A stretch of 60,000 nucleotides of DNA from Cryptomeria japonica (lineage: Eukaryota > Streptophyta > Pinopsida > Cupressales > Cupressaceae). The stretch's first letter is position 1. Each line of letters begins with the position of its first letter. The position numbers and the translations under genes were made by a program. This document shows positions 13,301 to 23,020 of the stretch, one piece after another. The notes under the pieces were generated by a model. The model did no database searches. It saw only the letters and a program-made list of their open reading frames with translations, and was not told the origin of the DNA. The DNA is taken from the NCBI RefSeq assembly GCF_030272615.1, contig NC_081410.1, positions 119,352,640-119,412,639 of the forward strand, in the 5' to 3' direction.

Positions 13301-13554
13301 TATTGTACCCATATATGAATAATGCATACCCTCTCAATTTTGTCCATATGTCTCCAAGATCCTCAAACTGGTCCTCCAGGCCTTCCTCATCAGCTCTAAT
13401 CTTCTTGGACCTCAAACTAGATAATGGCCACTGGTCAATCAGGTCCTATGCCAAAGAACGCCCTTCCCTTTTCTGTCTTTTAGGTTTTTCTTCTGCAGCG
13501 ATAGGTTCTTTTCCCTTTCTAGTCTTATTAATTTTAGATGATGATTCCATTTGA
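10395..13554 (-). pseudogene. Large unrecognised protein gene, PMD-like N-terminal domain plus coiled-coil C-terminus, interrupted
   Basis: Reads on the minus strand from an ATG near 13552 (MESSSKINKTRKGKEP, basic and nuclear-signal-like) down to 10395. The frame is continuous over 13552-12363 except for a TAG after EGRSLA and a TGA just before LNLGRL. It then continues in pieces (12000-11730, 11727-11410, 11372-11100, 11084-10395) with several stops and at least one frameshift. A folded domain is apparent around VFMNVELMKALANNY and MGEPILAITKEVIDTVFEL, which follow the order of a plant mobile domain (aromatic helix, then G-E-hydrophobic, then D-V). The last ~230 residues (from MLHIDTGTSQIGM) are Lys/Glu-rich helices consistent with coiled coil. 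Around 1,000 residues in total. Family not recognised; the PMD link is inference from pattern only. Confidence 0.5.
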
Positions 13555-14247
13555 ATTTTAAAAAAGAGGCCTGTGTGCAAACAACTTACTTGGAATTACT
13601 AAGCTTTATATGTGAATTCGCCCAATTCTGGCTTTCAGTTCGTCGCATGTGAATTCCTTAATGTTGTGTCCTTTGATGTTGATCCACTACTTATGGCGTA
13701 TTTAATCAATTAGTAATGGCGGTTTGGACAACGGTCACTCGGGCACACGTTTGAATTTAATGGCGATGTGACCTTCCCTGGGATTTTTTTTTATTTTCAT
13801 GGCAATCAATAATCATTTCGATGAGGATATGTCTTTTGATCATTTGTTTCTTTAGTCCACCGATCTCTTTGTTTCTATTGACAATACTTTTGTTTCAATT
13901 ATTACTTCAATCAAGTATTTTTTCCCTTCATCAAAATACTGTATTCGGTCAGTATGGTTGTCTCCTCATCGAAACATATCCGATATCCATCGGGTCTTAT
14001 GTCGAAGAAACCTTGGGCTTTGGTGTCCTCCTTTATTTTTCCATCGAAATACTTCTTTCATCGATATCACTATGCCCCGTCGATGAATGAGTCTATTATC
14101 TCACCGAAGCTTTTCTTTATTTTCCCTTATCGTTCTTCACCGATAAAGTTACATCGGCAAAACCACACATATCGAGAACATGCCTTTTAACCTTCTCGAA
14201 ACCTATATCCTCATCGATATCTTTTATCGATGTAGCTTCCTTTTGTC
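13555..14247. other. Left part of an insertion between the two related genes
   Basis: Begins after the ATG-proximal end of the 13.5-kb gene. From 13800 it becomes rich in TCGAT and CATCGA phrases like the tandem repeats to its right. No coding sequence is supported; open frames here are by-products of the repeat. Confidence 0.4.
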
Positions 14248-15230
14248 TGATCGATATTATTCTTTCGATGAAAATGCTCCTTTTGGTGGGTCCTTTTTAT
14301 GTTGCACCGATAGTATTATTTCCTTGAGAACTTTTCCCGTCGATGAAGACCCTCTCTTCTTTCTTCAATATCTTTTGTTGATGAAGTTATTATCTTCGGT
14401 GAGTCCTTTCTGGAATGCATCGACGTTTCCTTCATTCGATGGCTCTTTTATATCGATGAGACATCGCTAGGTCTCATCGATACCTTTTGAATTCGGATCG
14501 ATATTATTCTTTCGATGAAAATGCTCCTTTCGGTGGGTCCTTTTTATGTTGCACCGATGGTATTATTTCCTCCAGAACTTTTCCCATTGATGAAGACCCT
14601 CTTTGCTTTCTTCGATATCTTTTGTCAATGAAGTTATTATCTTCAGTGAGTCCTTTCTGGAATTCATCGGCCTTTCCTTCCTTCGATGGCTCTTTTATAT
14701 CGATGAGACATTGTTGGGTCTCATCAATACCTTTTGAATTCGTATCGATATTATTCTTTCGATGAAAATGCTCCTTTCGGTGGGTCCTTTTTATGTTGCA
14801 CCGATAGTATTATTTCCTCGAGAACTTTTCCCATCGATGAAGACCCTCTCTACTTTCTTTGATATCTTTTGTCGATGCAGTTATTATCTTCGGTGAGTCC
14901 TTTCTGGAATTCATCGACATTTCCTTCCTTCGATGGCTCTTTTATATTAATGAGACATCACTGGGTCTCATCGATACCTTTTGAATTCGGATCGATATTA
15001 TTCTTTCGATGAAAACGCTCCTTTCGGTGGGTCCTTTTTATGTTGCACCGATAGTATTATTTCCTCGAGAACTTTTCCCATCGATGAAGACCCTCTCTAC
15101 TTTCTTCGATACCTTTTGTCGATGAAGTTATTATCTTTGGTGAGTCCTTTCTGTAATTCATTGGTGTTTCCTTCCTTCGATGGCTCTATTATATCGATGA
15201 GACATCGCTGGGTCTCATCGATAATATTTT
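14248..15230. repeat. Four tandem copies of a 247-bp repeat rich in ATCGAT
   Basis: The phrase TCGATATTATTCTTTCGATG starts at 14251, 14498, 14745 and 14992, an exact 247-bp spacing. Each copy also holds CGGTGGGTCC (one copy TGGTGGGTCC), TTTTTATGTTGCACCGAT, GATGAAGACCCTCT and TCGATGAGACAT-like phrases. Copies differ by scattered substitutions, many of them C/T at CG sites. The array lies between the halves of the PMD-like gene pair. The open frames through it arise because the 247-bp unit has no stop in one frame; they look non-coding. Confidence 0.9.
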
Positions 15231-15715
15231 TATTTTTTTTGATAAAAATTATCATCGTCAGAGTTACGAAAAATACCAAGCTTTTGACCGACGATGTAAT
15301 CGGTGGACATACAACATTCTCGTCAGTGAAATGTTTTGGAGTCATCGCACTTCTGACTCAAACGACACAAACATCCGACGAGGAAGCTGTACGTGCGAAA
15401 ACACTTCGTAGTCGGACGGTCGTCAATGTCTCTGAATGGACCAACGACACAAGCATCAGATTAAGAGTATCACCGTCGGTACGAAGTTCCAAATTGTCGT
15501 CATCTTTGCGACAAAATCTACTGATTCCAATGACTTCTTTGACCATTGGCAGAGTCCATTGGATTGTCGTATTTTCGACGGGCATGGCATCGTCAACCAA
15601 TCTGATGCCGAGTTTTCGATGGTTGATTTTGTCAGCACTCCGACAAAAATTCGTCGCAAATCCGACAAATGGCCGTCGAAAATTAGGTCCAAATGTACTA
15701 GTGTTCGTTGCCTTG
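15231..15715. other. Right part of the insertion, CG-rich, unassigned
   Basis: High density of CGAC, GTCGG and CCGTCG compared with flanks (for example around 15400-15480 and 15590-15690). No homology recognised. It reads open on both strands, which I treat as a composition effect. Confidence 0.35.
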
Positions 15716-16215
15716 AGACCCGTCTTTCTTTCTTCTTCTAACCAGTTCGTATTCATGTGCCTCTTACTAGCTGATATTTTGTCATTCCATGCCTTTAGGG
15801 CCTCTTCTTTAGTTAATAAAAATATCTCCTCTCTGGTTGGGATGCCAAAAACCAACCCGAGCATGTCAGGAGACAAGTCTATGACTATTTTTCCTTGTGC
15901 ATCCGTGCACTTTCTAGTCTCTAGGTTGTAAAATGGGGCAATGGTCATTATGAACTCTGGTGCTTGCAATGACTGTGGGAAGGCAGTAGCTTCAACTAGG
16001 CTCGATCTCTTGATTCTCCCGTGGAGGGCCTCCAAACTAGGTTTATCTAATTGAGCCTTGATATCCTCAATTTCAATATGGTCGATTTTGGTATCCATGA
16101 CCCATCTGACTTGATCGTCTAAATTCGAAACATAGACCTGTCCTTGGTAATGATATTTCATGGTGGTTGGGAGTCTATCAATCTCTTTGCCTCTTTTTTT
16201 GGAGGATGAGTCCAT
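15716..16215 (-). pseudogene. N-terminal part of a second PMD-like gene, cut by the repeat insertion
   Basis: Starts at ATG 16213-16215 with MDSSSKKRGKEIDRLPTTMK, close to the MESSSK start of the 13.5-kb gene. About 165 residues appear genuine: LQAPEFIMTIAPFYNLETRK, then GKIVIDLSPDMLGLVFGIPT, which parallels VFMNVELMKALANNY and GEPILAITKEVIDTVFEL of its neighbour. Homology seems to end near KATNTSTFG, where the reading enters the CG-rich insertion. Upstream on the minus strand is a TTCTACTTGCAG acceptor about 15 bases before the ATG and a TATA-like site near 16745, suggesting a 5' UTR intron. Function unknown. Confidence 0.5.
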
Positions 16216-16289
16216 CTAACCACTCGAACCTGCAAGTAGAAGACAAATCCTCAGTCTTTGATATTAAGCATAAAAGTTGATTTACTTCG

Positions 16290-17120
16290 AGACTTCAAGG
16301 TTTCGGGGTCCCGGGCTAGGCATAAGTGAAGAAGGCTTGGAACTCCAGTGTTTCAGGGTTCCGGGATTGCTAAACAGGAGCCACCCGAAACTTCGGGGTT
16401 CTGGGCTCAATTGAATGGGAAAGACCTGGAACTCCGAGGCTTCGGGGTCTTGAAACGGGAAAGGCCCAAAACTCCGGGGTTAGGTCAAATCAACTACCTG
16501 GAACTCTGGGGGTCCGGGCTAAAAAACTAGGGCACGCAAAAACAAAACAAAAAACACAAAAAAAATGAGGAAAGAAAATATAATCTAGAAACCATCAACA
16601 AGGGCAAGAAAATTCACCAACCTGGTGAATCGAGATTCCAGGAAAACACCAAGGAAAGCTCGGAGGTCTGAAATTTCACAACTTGGAGCTAGGGAGGAGG
16701 AGCTCTGAATGCACAAAATGAACTTTATAAGTCCATCATCTCTATTTATGCTCCCCCAAGCCTGTCCATACTAAAGCCTTAAACATGACCTCGGGACTCT
16801 GGGGTCCCAAGGTTCCGACATCGACAAAAGAAAAAGAACACCCCACCCCGGAACTTCGAGGGTCCGGGGTTCCGAAGCAAGAAAAAGGAGGCTCCGCCTT
16901 GGGACTCCGAGACTTTGGAGTTCCGAGGCAGAAGACGCAAAAACCTCAGGGCTCCAGGATCCCGAAGTTCCGAGGTCAAAACCAAAAAAAGATTAAAGAG
17001 ACCTCGGGACTCTAGGACTCCGGAGTTCCGAGGTCAAAACCAAAAGAACACGGAGACCTTGGGACTCCGGGACCCCGAAGTCCTGAGGTCAAAAGGCAAA
17101 AAGAAAGAAAGACGAAACAA
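16290..17120. repeat. GC-rich degenerate minisatellite (GGAACTCCGGGGTTCCG-like units)
   Basis: Many variants of ACTCCGGGGTTCCGAGG and its alternates recur every 35-70 bp in two blocks, about 16290-16530 and 16785-17110. The blocks flank the candidate promoter. Local GC is far above the window average. The unit is partly self-complementary (GGAACTCC with GGGGTTCC), so it could form hairpins. No coding value seen. Confidence 0.7.
16725..16755 (-). promoter_or_regulatory. Candidate TATA region for the 16.2-kb minus-strand gene
   Basis: Read on the minus strand, GCATAAATAGAG is followed by a second ACTTATAAAG about 15 bases on. Both lie about 520 bp upstream of the ATG at 16215, which fits if a 5' UTR intron ends at the CTTGCAG acceptor near 16230. 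Motif reading only. Confidence 0.35.
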
Positions 17121-17180
17121 AACAAAGGGGACCCAAATTTCGATGCAAGGAGACTAATGGGGACATAGATATGCAAGGCA

Positions 17181-19158
17181 TAACAAGTTGAATCATAGGG
17201 CGTCTTGGTATAATTAGCTTGATTATCTATAGTTTTTGCTTTTCCCTTGTCATGTTTAGGAAATGTCTCCTTGAACATCGCATTCTCTTCATTGGAGGTG
17301 TTACCATCCACTTCTATGTCACCTCTGTCAATGAGATCATGTATGATATTCTTCAATTTGTGGCAATTTATAGTCGCAATATTCATCATCATTCCACCAA
17401 TTTTGTTTTACCTTTGGCTCATATGGTGGATTATCTGGTAGTGTTATGAGCTTGTTTGCCACTAACTTCTTGAATGCGGTTTCATTTGGTTCTCCCAATG
17501 GGGTGTATTTTCTTTGAGGTTTTGATGGCCTTTGATTGTTCACTTGATTGTTCGTATTGGAAGAACTTGCACTAAGGAAGGTTATTTTTGGTTTCACGAC
17601 ATTTTTATCTACTACCGTGTCATTGAATGTGTTCTTATTCTTGTTCCAAAAGAACAGTTTGTCTTTCCCATTTGATTCCTCTTTGTTCTCTTTATATATC
17701 TTGATGATACCTTGTTCAATAATGACTTTTTCTATCACCATTCCTTTCTCAATGACCTCTTTGAAGGTAGACAAACAAGATTTTCTTAGCTCATATCCGA
17801 TATCCTTGTTGACATTTTGAGTGAACATTTCTATCATTTATTTTTGTGGTATATCACAAGAGCATTGGCTAGCAAGACCTCTCCATCACTGTAAAAATGA
17901 AGAGAAGGATTCCCCATGTTTCTGCGTAGTATTGCATAAGGTAGCTATTGACACATCGGTTTCAATGTTGTATGAGAAATGTTGTATCAAAGCCTATGCT
18001 AAATCACCCAATGACTTAATTCTAGGTGGAAGTTGGGAGAACCATTCCATAGCTTGTTCGCCTAAGCTTTGTGGAAACAATCTCATCAAGTATGTTTCTT
18101 TTGTTGCTACCTCAATGCAAGCTGTAAAAAACTATCTTATGTGTGCCTTAGGATCCCCTTTGCCTTTGTATTTATCAAACTTTGGTGTTACAAAAAGTGG
18201 AGGGAATGGAGGCATTGGAATGCTTCTATCAAATGGGTAAGGACATATGTCCTTCATTGTGTAGTGTTGCTTTGGTGTATTCATGTCTGCCATTTGCCTT
18301 TGTAAGTCCTTTATCTGTTGTTGTAAGTCATTCTTGGGTGGTGTCTTTTCTCTTTGAGCTAGTCTCATGCCTGAGCCAATGAGTGGAGGAGGAGGAATAT
18401 AATGCATATATGGATGTCATTTGATCATAGATGTGTTCATATGGAGGAGGGATATAATTATAGCTTGCATATGGACCACTTGGTATGGTATTATAGTAAG
18501 GAGCACTAGGTTTAGGTAGATACATGTCATGAGCATGGGGATAGGAGGTGTCATAAGAATGATCTTGGATATTACCCCCAAATCTGACACAGGGTCTCCT
18601 CATGTCATGATTTTGAATGTTCGATTGAGTGTAATTGTACGCATTGGTATTATCTTGGGTATCATCATGAGCATGTGTGGTGGTAGTTCTTCTCCATGGG
18701 AAAGGATGATTGTGGGGTTGTTCATGAGAGGTTCTATCATAATTGGCACGAGAGTGAGTGTATGTTTTTGGAATCTTGAGTTTTTGAAATAGGGATGAAG
18801 GTGACTCAAGCACGAAACGCTCTTTCTTACCACCACTATTGGGCCTCCTTTGTCTTGCGTTAACTTGATTTGCTTGATTTGGATCATCCTCCAAAAATTT
18901 TGACATATCAAGTCCATGAGGTATTCTTGTTCCACTTTGTGCCATGACTTGTAGGAAATATTGTCTATCCCTTTTCATGGTCTCTTGAACCAATCTGCTA
19001 AAATGGGGATCCATGATAGTTTCCTCAACTTCTGCAGAATCCACAGATGTATTGCCATTGTCATCATCATTTCCATTGTTGTTGTCATTGTCTAGTATAT
19101 TACTATGGTTTTCAAATGGATTGTAGAATTTGTCTCCATCAAATTCATAGGTACTCAT
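17181..19158 (-). pseudogene. Tat-type gypsy gag, element 1
   Basis: Gag forms the virus-like particle that packages retrotransposon RNA. Starts MSTYEFDGDKFYNPFEN at 19158 and matches the downstream part of the other element's Gag (SAEVEETIMDPHFSRLVQE, DRQYFLQVMAQSGTRIPHG, MEWFSQLP). A frameshift lies around 18330-18400; after it the frame resumes with PHFVTPKFDKYKGKGDPKAHI-type sequence, and several stops break 18132-17837. The 17837-17337 segment carries MFTQNVNKDIGYELRKSCLS and NWWNDDEYCDYKL. Homology ends inside NQANYTKTPYDST. Not translatable as a whole. Confidence 0.8.
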
Positions 19159-20099
19159 GTTTAAACACCATAAAGCTTCTTTGGCTTCCCTTCTAGACCT
19201 TCATGAACAAGTTTCAACCATGGACAAAAGTCTTGACCAAAATGAATGGTAGGATGAAAATGCAAAGACTATGGAAGACCAAGAGGTGTATGAAGTGTAG
19301 ATGAATCTAGGGTAAACTTGCAATGTCCAAAAGTGTAATACCAAAGTATGTATGTTTTTAGAGTAAGGTGTGGCTTCCAAACAGATGATGGATCTCTTGA
19401 TGAGGTAAGTTGACCTTGACTCCAGATATGTATGTTTGAGAGCAAAGTGTCGATTCCAAAGAGATGATGAATATCTTGATGAGGTCATTTGACCTTGACT
19501 CAAGAAGACCAAATGAGACCCTAAGATGATGGATCTTGATACGGGACTCGCCTAGTGTTGTGTTGTAGTATGTTTGCAAAGTTTGATGAGGACAAGTAAA
19601 GTAACCTTTTGACTCAAATTTGGAGAATATGTATGAGGGCAATGCAAGTGAAGGAAAATAATTGACTATTTATGAGCAAGACAGGTTGACTGAAGAATGA
19701 AGCCCTATAGGAAGCAACCTTAGAATCTCTTTAGATCTGAAAACTTAAGTCCTTATTGTTCTCAAAAGTTTTCTTGTAATTTTTCAACTGTGAATGAAGA
19801 AGCAATTTTAACAAACCCAGACATGATTTTGAAAATATTTTGTAATTTTGTCCAATTGTAAATTTGTTGAATGTGACCAAATCTTAATCTTTTGACTTTT
19901 TAGTGGCAAGAAGACACAATAACAATGAAGACTCAATGTTTGAAGGTGTTTTGTCTTAAGGATCCAAAATGTTTCAAAATGTGAAGTATAATATGAAATG
20001 TTTTTGCATACACTTGAAAACATAGTAGACACAATGTTTATTTGTTTTGTTTGAAAATGTTTGAGTGTTTTGATCATGCAAGCACGAATCCTAGGGCTG

Positions 20100-20490
20100 G
20101 TCGGGACAATAGTTGTTGAATCTCACTTGGGGGTTACCCCGAGCTACGCAATTCAAAGTGGATACTTAGGTGCTTGACACTATTCGCTCCGCCCTCGACA
20201 CTCACTTCTCCGAGGCAGCCAAGCACCAGTCCCCATGAAACTCCTCATGGCAAACTTTGTATCTCTACTAAGAACAATAACAATGTGAGCCACTTCAGAG
20301 GTCCGACCTCCTGCACCAATAACTAGAAGGTTTTTGGCTTCTAACACAAAAGGTGTCTATTAAGGGCATATGTTCGAGTGGCCATACATGCGGCGGTGTA
20401 TGCTCTATTAAGGAAGGCTCCCAACCTATAGAGGTTGCGCTCTATAGGGTTTATGGGGAGACATGTCGTCAGTATGAACTAATCAGCATC
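20100..20490 (-). other. Conserved untranslated leader block of the Tat-type elements
   Basis: This stretch is matched by about 53005-53440 in the complete element. Shared phrases include ACTCACTTCTC, GCAGCCAAGCA, GGTCCGACCTCCTGC, GGCCATACATGCGGC and TATGAACTAATCAGCA. It has no ORF, and it is kept more strictly than neighbouring leader sequence. A packaging, dimerisation or translation signal in the genomic RNA is a reasonable inference. Confidence 0.55.
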
Positions 20491-20884
20491 CGTTGCTTGC
20501 AACTTTCATCACAAACACATTTATTTATAGTGGCTTGGAAGAGCTTGGATTTATCTTTTTACCACTTGGTTCATTCCCTATTACTTGGACTTATGGGCTA
20601 CTCGAGAGGTAGGCCCTCTAAAAGGAAACACAAAAGGAGCCTATTGCTCAAGACACAAAAGACACTTGTTCATTTTAGAGAACCAATTGAAGTGCTTTTC
20701 TAGACTAAAGAAGACAGAGCGAGAAATTTTAAAATCAAATCTTTTCCAAAGTTCCTGCACCAAGATTATTAGTAGTTTTGAAATAATACCCCTCTTGCAA
20801 GCACACAAGTTAGGTAAATTTTAGATCCAAATGACTTTGTGAAATAGGGGCCTTCGACAAGACGTTTTTTGATAGATTCAAAGA

Positions 20885-21590
20885 TCTAATTTTTCATGAC
20901 TTATTTTGCATCATAAAAAACAAAACACTTATAAAATTTCAAGACATTTCCAGAAATGTAAGAAAATCCAAAAAAATTGCTAATTTGCTTCAAAAATGGT
21001 TTTTCATAAATATTAATACAAAATTCAAACTTGATCCAAAAAATCTGAATATTTTACTGGAAACTCCCGATACGCTTCCAAACTTGTATAAAAAGATTCT
21101 TGCAAAATTTCCAAGCAGTTTGTGAGATATGATAAAAATATTGCAAAACCCTAATGTTTAGAGATCTGATTTTTCATGAATTATATTGCATCAAAATTAA
21201 AATCACAAAGAACAGATCTTATGTATAATTCTGATTACTTTCCAAAAATATAAGAAAATCCTAAAAATTTGCTAATTTTCTCTCAAAATTAATTGTTTAT
21301 GTAAATTCATAAAAAATTAATAGAAAATTCAAATATACTCCAAAAAATATGAAATTTTTATTGAGCACTTTTGATACTATTCTCGGCCTGCCAAAAAAGT
21401 GTGATGAAAAACTTCCAAGTCGTTTATCAGATCTGATCAAAACAATGAAAACCCTAATTTTTAAATCTCTGATTTTTCACGAATTATTTTGCACCCAAAT
21501 TTAAATCACAAAAAATAGACCCCCTGTAGAATTCTGAGAACTTTCCAAAAATGTAAGAAATCTGAAAAATTCGCTAATTTGCTTCAAATA
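20885..21590. repeat. Three degenerate ~280-300-bp tandem repeats in the leader/LTR of element 1
   Basis: GATTTTTCATGAATTATTTTGCA-like phrases begin near 20888, 21168 and 21468. Each is followed about 70 bp on by TTTCCAGAAATGTAAGAAAATCC-type and GCTAATTTGCTTCAAA-type phrases. Copies are strongly diverged. The complete element has no such repeats at this place. No coding content. Confidence 0.6.
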
Positions 21591-21592
21591 TT

Positions 21593-22131
21593 AATATATT
21601 TGCTCTCAGATTTTATGTGTGCACAAGAGCTCAACAAAGAATGGTAGCTTGGTTACAAGATGGCTTGATTGCATAGGATTGATTTAGGTATCCGATTAGG
21701 GTTGATTAGAATGCTCATTAGATAATTAGGGTTGATAATGAAGGAGAGTATCCTCTTATATAGAAGACATTGTAGGAAATGGAGGGATAAGATTAAGAGG
21801 TGTAAAGATAAATGGTCAGCTAGGATTAAAGGGTAGGTAGAGAAAATAATTAAATGATAAATGGGGTAGGTAGGAGAAGAATTAAGAGATAAATAACATG
21901 TGTCATTGAAAGAAAAGGCTAATGAATTAATTAAATAAATAAATATTTATTTAATTAATAGAGGAAGTGGGATAATTAAATAAATAAAATATTTATTTAA
22001 TATAGGAAAAGGACAATTTAAATAAATAAAAGTATTTATTTAAATGAAGAAAGGCTTAGAAGAGGATTAATGAATTAATTAAATAAATAAATAATACTTA
22101 TTTAATTAGACAGGAAAATTTTAGGTATCTA
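21593..22131 (-). repeat. LTR (5' LTR part) of Tat element 1
   Basis: From ATATTTGCTCTCAGATTTTA to GGTATCTACA it matches the inner part and outer end of the 54319-55107 LTR, including a minus-strand TATATAAGAGG box near 21760 and a chain of TAAATAAATAAA...TTTATTTA palindromes. The end CA at 22131 abuts the RT sequence of an older element, so this is the integration border. The inner LTR limit is not determinable without a partner LTR. Confidence 0.7.
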
Positions 22132-23020
22132 CAGTAGCAAATGCATTTTTGAGACCAAATGGCATAACTTGGTAACAAAACATTTCCCATAGAGTTGTGA
22201 ATGTTATTTTGTGTTGGTATTCTTCTGCAATTTTTATCTGGTTATATCCTAAATAGTCATCCATGAGGGAAAGCATTTCATGTCCTACTGTTAAATAAAC
22301 AAGGATGTCAATGTTAGGATATTGAAAGTCATCCTCAAGACATGCTTTGATGAGATCTTGAAATTTTGTACACACTCTGATATCCCCATTGGGTTTGGAT
22401 ACAAGTACCATGTTGGAGATCCATTCTGAAAAATCAATTGACCTGATGAACTTGACTTCTAATAATTATTCCAACTCTACTTTGACCAGTTATGTGATCT
22501 TGGGATTCATCTTTCGGAGCTGCTACTTAATAGGTGTAGCATCTAGATCAATAGCCAAAGGATGTACTACAAGCTCGGGGTCTAATATGGGCATATATGC
22601 ATAGTACTAAGAAAATTTGATAGGCCACTTGTGAAGGATTCGAGAAAAGACCTAGAACTCTTCATCAGATAGAGAGATAGCCACATTAGTGATATGCAAA
22701 GCATTTGTGTTACCCAAGTTGATTTCTCTTGTCTCATATATGAGGATTGGTGATGTGTCTCTAGAATCTACATGTCAATAAGGGGAAGAGGGGAATCCTC
22801 ATCTTTTGGCGCCTCGGAGGGGTTTTCACTAGAAGATATACCCTTTATTTTTACTATTTTATGGTCTATATGTGCCTTAAAAAAATTTTTACCTTTAGAC
22901 TCTTGATCTTTTAATTCTTTTTTTATTTTTATGGTTAAGGACCCCCTCCTCCCCAAAGTAGCCTTGCGGATCCAACTTGTATACTATGGTATGGTCTAGA
23001 TTATAATATGGTGCACATTC
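22132..23020 (-). pseudogene. Tat-type pol fragment: linker and N-terminal half of reverse transcriptase
   Basis: RT copies element RNA into DNA. The best piece is 22411-22132: VLVSKPNGDIRVCTKFQDL, ACLEDDFQYPNIDILV, MLSLMDDYLGYNQIKIAEE, QVMPFGLKNAFAT. The FxDL-like and MPFGLKNA motifs are visible; the catalytic Asp of the first motif (CTKFQDL) is Lys-changed and the YVDD half is missing because the LTR of element 1 begins right after KNAFAT. The piece at 22956-22768 (SSSENPSEAPKDEDSPLPL) matches the linker SEGENLSEAPEDGRLDIL of the complete element. Confidence 0.75.

Larger units (their letters stand above)
17180..22131 (-). mobile_element. Tat-type Ty3/gypsy element 1, 5' part only (LTR end, leader, gag)
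   Basis: Order on the minus strand: LTR end at 22131, AT-rich repeats, leader, then gag. Leader and gag are clearly homologous to the complete element at 38768-55107, but diverged. Similarity stops at about 17180, where the frame runs into unrelated sequence. No protease, RT or integrase follows; instead the GC-rich repeat and the PMD-like genes lie downstream in the same orientation. Either the element recombined and is broken, or it is a gag-only derivative with cargo whose other LTR is beyond the window. Confidence 0.7.

Noticed and set aside
13821-15931. Long open frames on the plus strand through the 14-15.9-kb region
   Set aside because: They follow the 247-bp tandem repeat and CG-rich insertion, repeat the same peptide, and then run antisense through the PMD-like gene; no domain or codon signal supports them.
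20104-20490. Possible tRNA or rRNA in the conserved leader block
   Set aside because: No cloverleaf, A-box or B-box pair of the right spacing seen; block is specific to the retroelement leader.
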